Shown: piece by piece, positions 55,446-64,000 of the stretch
Numbering within the stretch: position 1 is the stretch's first letter
Layout: each line of letters begins with the position of its first letter
DNA from: Vitis vinifera
Taxonomy: Eukaryota; Streptophyta; Magnoliopsida; Vitales; Vitaceae
Assembly: GCF_030704535.1 (NCBI RefSeq)
Contig: NC_081813.1
Location: 4,487,001 to 4,551,000, forward strand
DNA: 64,000 bases
Direction of reading: 5' to 3'
The notes under the pieces: generated by a model
What the model was told of the DNA's origin: nothing
Seen by the model: only the letters and a program-made list of their open reading frames with translations
Databases searched by the model: none
Made by a program: the position numbers and the translations under genes

Positions 55446-55583
55446 CTATGGAGTTCCTGAGCTCAATCTTGGGTCTTGTTCCATGCTTATATATGTGATC
55501 ACACCTCCAAGCATACGGTCTACATTCGTGATCTGAAGAAAAATCTCCAAGCCTTGAGCAAGGAAATGGTGGATCTCAAGCTG
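55446..55583 (+). pseudogene. CNL N-terminal fragment
   Basis: Starts MEFLSSILGLVPC like the intact genes. A 2-base addition in TTATATATGTGATC then shifts the frame, giving a stop at 55496-55498. Codons for the next part of the CC (KHTVYIRDLKKNLQAL) follow in another frame up to GATCTCAAG at 55579, where similarity ends abruptly (CTGTAATTCGAGG). The rest of the gene is gone and a type II promoter starts within about 50 bp. Confidence 0.75.
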
Positions 55584-56113
55584 TAATTCGAGGAATGACC
55601 AATTCAGTGCTTTCATGTTCCAATCTGAATGATTTACAGTATAATATAGTGGTGATGAAGACAAGCATGAAACCATGAGGACAGAGTGTGGAGCCAAGGG
55701 TCAAGTGGCATCTATACGCATCTTGTTGTGAGAAGGAAGAAATTAAAGAAATGGTGGGGCCTATACAAAAGATATGCTCATATCTCTTTTCGAAAAGAAA
55801 AGACAGAATAATTGAGCGACCCAGCTTTACGCATCATTCAACCAACTTTCCCCTTTGAAAAATCTTATAATGGCGTATTGCATCAGGTTCTTTGAATTAC
55901 CAAACCCCTGTCTCTTCTCTCTTCATTGCAAACCCTCATCCCTTTTCCTCTTTGGCTAAATTTTGGTCTCCGCTGGTGGTGGCGTGTCTCCCATGTTACT
56001 CAAGTTTTAGCTCTGGAGTTTTTAATTAACAAATGCTGTGATTCATCTTTCTTCTTAGTTTGTTCCATCTTTGGCTGAATTCTAATCCTTTTTTCTGTAA
56101 CTTCCGGAAAGCT
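55584..56113 (+). promoter_or_regulatory. CNL-5 upstream region (type II promoter)
   Basis: Matches the CNL-1 promoter around GTAGTGGTGATGAA/ATAGTGGTGATGAA, the GACAGAATAATTGAGCGACC phrase, and the leader TCTTTGAATTACCAAACCC. The last 60 bases before the ATG follow the type I leader (ACTTCCGGAAAGCT). The in-frame ATG at 56060 is treated as leader. Confidence 0.5.
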
Positions 56114-58879
56114 ATGGAGTTCGTGAGCTCAATCGTGGGTTTGGTCCCCTGCTTCTATGATCACACCTCCAAGCACACGGTCTACATTCGTGATCTGAGA
56201 AAAAATCTCCAAGCCTTGAGCAAAGAAATGGTGGATCTGAACAACTTGTATGAAGATGTGAAGGAAAGGGTAGAACGTGCAGAGCAACAACAGATGAAGC
56301 GCAGAAAGGAAGTGGGTGGGTGGATCCGTGAAGTAGAAGCCATGGAGAAAGAAGTCCACGAAATTCGGCAAAGAGGAGATCAAGAAATCCAGAAGAGTTG
56401 TCTCGGATGCTGTCCCAGGAATTGTTGGTCTAGCTACAGGATTGGAAAGGCAGTAAGTGAAAAGCTGGTTGCTGTATCTGGTCAAATCGGCAAAGGACAT
56501 TTCGATGTTGTAGCCGAGATGTTGCCTCGTCCTCCAGTTGATGAACTGCCAATGGAGGCGACTGTGGGCCCACAATTGGCGTATGAAAAGAGCTGTAGGT
56601 TTCTCAAAGATCCACAAGTGGGAATTATGGTATTGTATGGAATGGGGGGTGTTGGCAAAACCACCCTTTTGAAGAAAATCAACAATGAATTCCTTGCAAC
56701 ATCCAATGACTTTGAGGTTGTGATTTGGGCAGTGGTGTCAAAATCGCCCGACATTGAAAAAATTCAGCAAGTTATTTGGAATAAATTGGAAATCCCACGT
56801 GATAAATGGGAAACTAGAAGCAGTAGGGAGGAGAAGGCTGCAGAAATATTGAGAGTTCTGAAAAGAAAAAGGTTCATCTTGTTGTTGGATGACATTTGGG
56901 AGGGACTTGATCTCCTAGAAATGGGGGTCCCGCGTCCAGATACTGAAAATAAGTCCAAGATAGTTTTGACGACCCGATCACAGGATGTCTGCCACCAAAT
57001 GAAAGCTCAGAAGAGTATAGAAGTGGAATGTTTGGAGTCAGAAGATGCCTGGACTTTGTTCCGGAAGGAGGTAGGAGAAGAAATATTAAATTCTCATCCG
57101 GATATACCGATGCTTGCAAAGGTTGTTGCTGAAGAGTGCAGAGGTTTACCTCTCGCTCTTGTCACTCTTGGGCGGGCCATGGCAGCTGAGAAAGATCCCT
57201 CAAACTGGGACAAGGTAATACAAGATCTACGCAAATCTCCAGCTGAAATCACAGGTATGGAAGATAAATTGTTTCATCGATTGAAACTCAGTTATGATAG
57301 GTTGCCTGACAATGCCAGCAAATCTTGTTTTATATATCAGTCCATCTTCCGAGAGGACTGGGAGAGTTATAATTTTGAACTTATAGAACTTTGGATAGGG
57401 GAGGGGTTGTTGGGTGAAGTTCATGACATACATGAAGCACGCGATCAAGGGGAGAAAATTATTAAAACTTTAAAGCATGCATGTTTATTGGAGAGTTGTG
57501 GTTCAAGAGAAAGAAGGGTTAAGATGCATGATGTGATCCGGGACATGGCTTTGTGGTTATATGGTGAACATGGGGTGAAAAAGAACAAAATTCTAGTATA
57601 CAATAAGGTTGCTAGGCTTGATGAAGATCAAGAAACTTCCAAATTGAAAGAAACAGAGAAGATATCATTATGGGATATGGATGTTGGGAAGTTCCCAGAA
57701 ACATTGGTGTGCCCCAATCTTAAGACTTTATTTGTGAAAAACTGTTATAATTTGAAGAAATTTCCAAATGGATTCTTTCAATTCATGCTTCTACTTAGAG
57801 TTTTGGATTTGTCAGACAATGATAATTTAAGCGAGTTGCCAACTGGGATTGGTAAATTGGGTGCCTTGAGGTATCTTAATTTGTCAGTCACAAGAATAAG
57901 GGAGTTGCCCATTGAACTAAAGAATTTGAAAAATCTGATGATTTTGATTATGAATGGTATGAAATCCCTTGAAATTATTCCACAAGATATGATATCAAGC
58001 CTTATATCCTTGAAGTTGTTCTCCATTTTCGAATCCAATATTACAAGTGGAGTTGAAGAAACTGTACTGGAGGAGTTGGAGTCCTTGAATGACATCAGTG
58101 AGATATCAATCACCATATGCAATGCTCTTTCATTCAACAAACTAAAGAGTAGTCGTAAATTACAAAGGTGCATACGTAATCTATTTTTACATAAATGGGG
58201 GGATGTGATCTCACTTGAACTATCATCTTCATTTTTTAAAAGAACGGAGCATTTGAGGGTGCTTTATATAAGCCATTGCGATAAATTGAAAGAAGTGAAA
58301 ATTAATGTGGAAAGAGAAGGGATACACAATGATATGACTCTTCCAAACAAAATTGCAGCAAGGGAGGAATATTTCCACACCCTTCGTAAGGTGCTTATAG
58401 AACATTGTTCAAAATTGTTAGACTTAACATGGCTTGTTTATGCTCCATATCTTGAACATCTTCGTGTTGAAGATTGTGAATCAATAGAAGAAGTGATACA
58501 TGATGATAGTGAAGTCGGTGAAATGAAGGAAAAATTGGACATATTCTCAAGGCTCAAATACCTCAAGCTCAATAGGCTGCCAAGATTGAAGAGCATCTAT
58601 CAGCATCTGCTACTCTTTCCCTCTCTTGAAATCATCAAGGTGTATGAATGCAAAGGCTTAAGGAGTCTCCCATTTGATTCCGACACTTCAAATAATAGTC
58701 TGAAGAAAATTAAAGGAGAGACAAGTTGGTGGAATCAGTTGAAGTGGAACAATGAAACTTGCAAGCACTCTTTTACTCCGTATTTCCAAATCCATGAAGC
58801 TGAAGCATATTCAACTGACACTGAGGAGTCTGAAACTGGCAGCATAGATGATGTGCAAGAACAACCGGTATCAAATTAA
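56114..58879 (+). CDS. CNL-5: CC-NBS-LRR disease resistance protein (RPS5-like)
   Basis: 921 aa, single exon, intact. Starts MEFVSSIVGLVPC; CC with EVGGWIREVEAMEKEV; CLGCCPRNCW 96-105; P-loop GMGGVGKTT 176-184 preceded by VLY, not GLY; LLLDDIW; GLPLAL; MHD 471-473; LRRs; acidic tail ending EQPVSN as in CNL-4. The stretch from about residue 190 to 415 matches CNL-1 almost residue for residue (for example EEILNSHPDIPMLAKVVAEE), whereas CC and LRR match CNL-4, so the gene is a mosaic. RNBS-D (QSIFREDWESYNFELIE) and the LRR strands carry private differences. Function as for the family; recognition unknown. Driven by a type II promoter placed after a truncated CNL start. Confidence 0.95.
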   Translation: MEFVSSIVGLVPCFYDHTSKHTVYIRDLRKNLQALSKEMVDLNNLYEDVKERVERAEQQQMKRRKEVGGWIREVEAMEKEVHEIRQRGDQEIQKSCLGCCPRNCWSSYRIGKAVSEKLVAVSGQIGKGHFDVVAEMLPRPPVDELPMEATVGPQLAYEKSCRFLKDPQVGIMVLYGMGGVGKTTLLKKINNEFLATSNDFEVVIWAVVSKSPDIEKIQQVIWNKLEIPRDKWETRSSREEKAAEILRVLKRKRFILLLDDIWEGLDLLEMGVPRPDTENKSKIVLTTRSQDVCHQMKAQKSIEVECLESEDAWTLFRKEVGEEILNSHPDIPMLAKVVAEECRGLPLALVTLGRAMAAEKDPSNWDKVIQDLRKSPAEITGMEDKLFHRLKLSYDRLPDNASKSCFIYQSIFREDWESYNFELIELWIGEGLLGEVHDIHEARDQGEKIIKTLKHACLLESCGSRERRVKMHDVIRDMALWLYGEHGVKKNKILVYNKVARLDEDQETSKLKETEKISLWDMDVGKFPETLVCPNLKTLFVKNCYNLKKFPNGFFQFMLLLRVLDLSDNDNLSELPTGIGKLGALRYLNLSVTRIRELPIELKNLKNLMILIMNGMKSLEIIPQDMISSLISLKLFSIFESNITSGVEETVLEELESLNDISEISITICNALSFNKLKSSRKLQRCIRNLFLHKWGDVISLELSSSFFKRTEHLRVLYISHCDKLKEVKINVEREGIHNDMTLPNKIAAREEYFHTLRKVLIEHCSKLLDLTWLVYAPYLEHLRVEDCESIEEVIHDDSEVGEMKEKLDIFSRLKYLKLNRLPRLKSIYQHLLLFPSLEIIKVYECKGLRSLPFDSDTSNNSLKKIKGETSWWNQLKWNNETCKHSFTPYFQIHEAEAYSTDTEESETGSIDDVQEQPVSN

Positions 58880-58897
58880 CTTCTATCAATCTTTCAG

Positions 58898-59448
58898 GTA
58901 TTAATTAACTTTTATACTATATTTGGAAAATCATTTTCTTTCCTTAATCCCATTCTTTTGTGGAATTTTTTACTCTATATATCTATGCCAAAGTGCATCA
59001 AAGTCTCAACATCATAATAACTTTCAATGTTTGATCTATCAAGTTTGCCCCCTTTTGAAGTAACTGTTATAAAGTTTGCCCAGAAGGGACTTTGAAGGAG
59101 GTCTTTTATTTAAACATCTAATGACATTTCCTTTTGGTTACTTGAGAACTTGAAAATGTGCAGAGTTCTCAACTATATTGTTTATTGTGTCTTAATTTTT
59201 TCGGTTCATTTCAATCTATAAACAGAAAGAGAGAATACCTAATTTCAACTTAATTCCTTATATTTCAAGTTGAAACAACAGGTGTTTCACAACAACTGTA
59301 GGTAAAGATATTCCATTAAGAATTCTCGCTTTGTTTAATGTATTTACCAGGACCAACTATATGTAATTTCTCTTCTTTTGTTGAGTTGCCTCTATCTGGT
59401 TGACTCTCAGTTGTTTTTTTTTTCTTTTCTTTTTTCTATTGCATTCAG
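58898..59448 (+). other. Probable 3'-UTR intron of CNL-5
   Basis: Donor CAG|GTATTA 18 bases after the stop codon, acceptor TTGCATTCAG after a T/C-rich run; conserved with CNL-1, CNL-2 and CNL-4. Confidence 0.6.
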
Positions 59449-61376
59449 AGTTGGGGCTTGTTCTAGAAGTTCTGAGAACAGCTGGGATTCAATTAGCTCT
59501 ATCCAGTGGAGCCTTGAGTTTTTTGGTTGGATGCAGAGCAGGGTCTTGTTCTACCCCTTCTTACTCAGTTGGGATCTGAGCTTCTTTGGCTGCTTCCGTT
59601 TCGTCCTGCTCTTTTTCCTTCTAATTGGTATAGACGTGAGCTGGATTATGTTTGCTTGCTGGTCTGAGTTTCTGATATGCTTAGTGGTGGTGTGCTGATT
59701 CTCAGAGCATCGCTATTCATGGTGCTCAGTCTGCTGGGAAAGTTGCTTAATGTCCAGATGCAGGGGCTCATCTCGGCAGGCTTTGGTTGGGATCCATGTG
59801 TTTGCTGGAATTGGATTCTGTGGGTTGCCCTTGGCTTTTGATGTAGGCTGGGTTTGTTTTCTTTGTTGAGGCCGGTGGAGTATGGTGGCTCAGAAGCTGC
59901 TAGTAATCTGTCTGTTGTATGCTGACGCTGGAATCTTCATGGTGGTTGCTCTGGTGGGTCAATATGATATGGGAATGCTTTTGCCTTTTTGAGTCCTTGG
60001 GCGTCAGCTGGTTGTTTGTGTTTCCTCTGCGCTTTAGTTCATATACCAGAGTGCATACTTCCTTGAGTTCCATATCCCACTGCCAAGTGTGTTGTCCATG
60101 ATGTAATGTAAAGCAGTTAATTTGTATACCTGGCCTTAAGTTCCTCTCTAGAAAACTTTGAACGCCCTTTATGAATGAAATGTTGTGAGAAAAACTGGAG
60201 TTGATTTTCACATTTGAGGTCATTAATGGTGATTTTTCTTAATGTAATTGTGATGGAAAAGAAATTTGATCAAGGAGTCGAAACCATAAGCAGAGTCGAT
60301 CTTATTCAACATTGCATTATAATTTGGTACCCCTCACAGATCGCTCCAAATAGCATTGAAAAGTACTTTCATTTTCCTTCAGTGGAGGCTTCTTTTTCTT
60401 TGCTGGTTAATATTCATAGCTTCAGTGCTTGATGAAATTTCGTTACTTGACATTGTTCACTATTGTCCCTCCTGCTCTAATCACAAACAAATGCCCCAAT
60501 AAATAAGAATGATTTGTTCAAGAAATTTGAAAATACTTGAACAATAAAAGAAAAGAATAGGAGAGAAAGGAAAAGAAATTCAGAAAGCAAACACTTGGTA
60601 GTTTCCATTTCAATTAACCGATCTTTGAAACTAAAATGTAATTCTTGGTAGAATAAAAGAAGACATGCAACATCTTAAGAAGATTCATCTAATGGAACAT
60701 ACCATGCTACAATTGGAAACTGAGACTAAATAGTTGTTTTGGTAGAATAGATATCGCATGCCAAAAAGAAAGTCTTGTAGCTTTGACTGCTTCAAAATTC
60801 TTGTACATATAGCCCACAAACCTTTCGAGATCATACTTGTTTATTCAAGCCTGTTTGAACATACGGCTCTAGCGGAAGATCTTACAACTTTAGGAGTCCA
60901 TAGTGTCCATGAAATCACAGGAAAAGAAAAGGATGTATAGTCAAGTTCATGAAAAATAAAGAGATGGTTTATTAAAGTTCACGAGTTTGGGACATCTAAA
61001 ACACTTTAATTGTGTTTGGTTGAGTCTCCATTTATGGGGCAATTCCCATCAAGTCTAATGATTGACCACCAATGACTTGAAAATTGAAGCATTGGATGTG
61101 CCGCATGTAGTTGATGTTGCATTATTGAGGGTGGTTATATTATAAATTAAATAGGCATGCTAAGAGCATGAGTTACAGATTACCCGATCCTGACTTGTCT
61201 CATTTATATTAATCTATTCTCATTCCTATCCTAACAAAAAATTTTAAATGAGGATGGATGGATATGAGAATTTCTCATACCCGCCTTATATCATTTATTT
61301 ATTTATTTTAGTTTTTTAACAATTAAAAATAAAAATATTTTATAAATAAATAAATTTTATAACTTATTTTATTTAA

Positions 61377-61400
<24 letters not shown>
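59449..61400 (+). other. CNL-5 3' tail and downstream DNA
   Basis: Near copy of the CNL-4 tail. Small frames (59378-59698, 60758-60940) are not conserved in length between copies. An (AT)n microsatellite lies at about 61378-61402. Confidence 0.6.
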
Positions 61401-61407
<7 letters not shown>

Positions 61408-62600
61408 TTTTATGTGTTCAAAAGAAGAAAATGAAAACCAATAAATTAAATTATTTTTAAATTTAATTATACAGCTTGGAAAGTGGTGGGTTAGTACAAG
61501 GCATATCTTGAACCCTGCCCCTAACCAACCCTAGTTTTAAAACAAAAACAAAAATGTTGAATTTGTATCTAATCAATTTATCTTCATCTAAACTTGTCTC
61601 CCTAAACGTAAGTATTTGAAAAAATTTGTCTCATTATCATCTTTAATCATAAATTTTTTTTAATTTAAATTTAGATACCAACAAACATTTAAATTAAATT
61701 AAAAATTCTTATGCAAACAAGGGCTTTTCAGTTGCAGAAAAATTGTGTACCTTCCTTGACATTCTAGATCCAGTTCTTGCATTTTTTTGGAGGATCCACA
61801 TAAGGAACAATTTAAATTTATTCACAAATACAATTATTCAAAAAGGCATCATACTGAACACAAGCAAAATAACTACAAATGTTAATAGAAATGGATGGAA
61901 GCATACAGGTGTAGAGAATATAAAAAAAAGATTATGAAGCCAAAAATAAAATAAAAATAAATAAAAATAAATAAAAGTATATGGTGGTTTATTATTGTTC
62001 AGGCCTAATAATTGATTGTACATGTCAATGGGCCTAATATTATTGCTCCGGCCTTTATTCTAGATGTCCAGGCCCTGTCATTGCCTGAGTGTGAGGTCAT
62101 GGCTCGTTCTCTGTATAGGTAGGTTCATCCCTTGTCCATTTGTATACTTTTGATCCATGTGGTCAAGCCAACTTGGCTGTTGGGTACTTCAGGTGCGATA
62201 CCTTCTATCCTACTTCTTACCCAATTGAGTGATTTATCTTAGACGTCATGGGGTCATACACCTCTAAAACTTGAGTTGGTGGACTACCTTTCCCAGTTCT
62301 GATCTCTCAGATTCTTTCATGGGCTTGAGTTCTAGCATGAGCTTCTCGTTCTCCCCTACCCTGGTCCTATAGTACTATTTATTTTTCAAACTTGCCCCTA
62401 GATTTTTTTTAGTATAAAAAGTACTATTTTGTTGAATTTAAAAAAACTCATAGGAACATAACCTTTCAATAAGCTTAAACCTCTATCTCTCAAAACTTTC
62501 AAAATCCTTCTTGAAAGTCTCTTTTGGCTAAACAAATATTTGAGACTCACATTGTATATGCTTTAATAAGGGCTTTGAGGGACTCGCTAAAAATATAGGT
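61401..62600. other. Intergenic DNA with an unrecognised island
   Basis: 61715-61905 is paralogous to 52745-52935. 61990-62400 is less AT-rich (GGGCCTAATATTATTGC, GTGAGGTCATGGC), unique in this window, with no open frame of note. It could be part of a decayed retroelement; I cannot assign it. Confidence 0.35.
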
Positions 62601-64000
62601 GACAATTTTGATATGATACAATAACACAACTTGAAAATGTTATAAATTTTAATAGATTCAGATTAGGTATAACATATTCATATTGTAATCATATCAACTC
62701 ATATGACCCATTTAATAAAAATGTACGATTATCCAACCCCATATAGCTTGTTTACTAATTCATGCCAAACAAACCAATTTATCTAATCGTATCAAAATGA
62801 TGTTTAACTCATATAAAATTATTAATATTATATATTTCAAAATTATATAAAAAAAATACTTATTAGTTATAAATATGATATAGTTAAAAAATGAAGTAAC
62901 TAAGTAAAATTTTATACATTTCATTGTAAATATTAAAATTATTTTATCATTAGAACATTAGATAGAATTATAAACAAGCGTAAAATTAAAATTTTAATGT
63001 ATTTTTATATTATAAACATTTTCTAATTTAAATTTTATAATTAAATTAGTTAAAATTTTAAAAACATAAAATGTATTTCAAATAATACATTTATAAATTT
63101 TAAATAGGTTAAACATGCTAAAATTGTATTAACATGTTAAAGAGTTATAATCATATTAATATGTTAAACGAGTTAAAATAGGCTAACCATGTTAGAATTG
63201 TATTAGTAAGTTACACAAGTTCAAGTTGTGTTAACATATTAAACGGATTAGAATCATGTTAATGGGTTCAACGACTATTAATATGTTTCATATGTTAGAA
63301 TTGTAATAACAGGTTATCTATGTCAATTTATACAAAGATTAACTTAACCCGTCTATTAAATTAGTTTTGTTTGAATTTGGTCATTTTAATACAATTCTTA
63401 AATAAATTGTATTCCTATTGAGTAAATTTTCACTATTTTTTATCTTAACATTATACAAATCCAACACGTATGATATCACCTATTGTCACCCCTAACTAAG
63501 GAGCATATGAGTGTTGCACTGAGGAACCAGAAGAAGAGTGTAAATACTATTTATAAAAAACTTTTGGAAGTGGAAGCATTCTATCAAGTAAAGTTGTGTT
63601 AACTTTTTTTCATAGTTAGTGGATTATTCAATGGTCAAGAGACCAACTATGGTTTTTTACGCCTAAGGATTTCCAGGTAGGTTCCACATTAAATTCTATA
63701 TCTAATTGTATAATTAGAAAGATCGTGCATGAGATTGATAACATATTAATCATAATTGAATCATAATAAAATAATTTAACTTTGGGGTTAATTGATTGAA
63801 CTATGTATGTATGGATATTTTATATTTTTTTAACTTTAAATTAATTATTATGTTGGGAAATGGAATAAGGGAATAGTTGGCTCCATTTTCAATCTTGGTA
63901 ACATAATTTGTTGTTGACATGTTATTTTATCTTATTTTATATATTTTGTAGGATAAAAATATATAATCAAGTGCTCTTGTATGATTGATTTAGATGTTAG
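62600..64000. repeat. Segmental duplication spacer, copy C (partial)
   Basis: 63110-64000 follows copy A 4260-5120 in order, including GCATATGAGTGTTGCA, GTCAAGAGACCAACTA and the closing ATATATAATCAAGTGCTCTT. The unit therefore starts a third time and continues beyond the window. It lacks the segment with the hAT target site. Confidence 0.7.

Noticed and set aside
61990-62400. Possible gene in a less AT-rich island
   Set aside because: No open frame of useful length and no motif; stays unassigned.

Overview
The window is nuclear DNA of a eudicot plant. Intergenic DNA is AT-rich, genes lie far apart, and the mobile DNA is of plant type (hAT, Mutator-like, LTR retrotransposons, MITEs). The main content is a tandem cluster of coiled-coil NBS-LRR (CNL) resistance-type genes of the RPS5 / At5g63020 class. 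A woody species, most likely grapevine (Vitis), is my inference from the style of the genes and repeats; it was not tested.

Layout. 1-1505: scar of a deleted CNL (upstream block joined directly to a CNL 3' tail) ending in a crumb of a kelch F-box gene. 1782-3109: solo LTR. 3115-7860: segmental-duplication spacer A. 7860-9549: two stacked CNL promoters with a scar of a lost CNL start between them. 9550-12315: CNL-1 (intact) and its 3' tail. 16856-19528: CNL-2, a pseudogene lacking the P-loop and carrying a stop in kinase-2. 21010-21642: internally deleted F-box/kelch pseudogene (minus). 24231-26646: CNL-3, a pseudogene without a CC domain. 27109-27592: copia-type solo LTR. 28551-31500: GIP1-like (DUF1296) pseudogene fragment split by a 2.26-kb Mutator-like element. 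33960-42640: spacer B, a paralogue of A, carrying a 1.06-kb insertion and a decayed 3.07-kb hAT. 42640-47155: MITEs, a promoter tandem repeat and a 2.87-kb solo-LTR-like element. 47156-49921: CNL-4 (intact). 55446-55583: fragment of a CNL start. 56114-58879: CNL-5 (intact). 62600-64000: start of a third spacer copy, running off the window.

The three intact CNLs are each 921 aa, have no intron in the coding region, and share a probable intron just after the stop codon. They are expected to act as intracellular immune receptors: a CC signalling domain, a nucleotide-binding NB-ARC switch, and an LRR that decides recognition. CNL-4 and CNL-5 are recent tandem duplicates (about 9 kb apart, similar flanks). 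The middle of the CNL-5 NB-ARC instead matches CNL-1, which suggests gene conversion.

I see no unknown biochemical system. The most informative content is a record of NLR birth and death: ghost loci, promoter stacking, domain loss, mosaic alleles, and six insertions whose boundaries can be fixed by target-site duplications, two of them also by clean empty sites in paralogous copies within the window.
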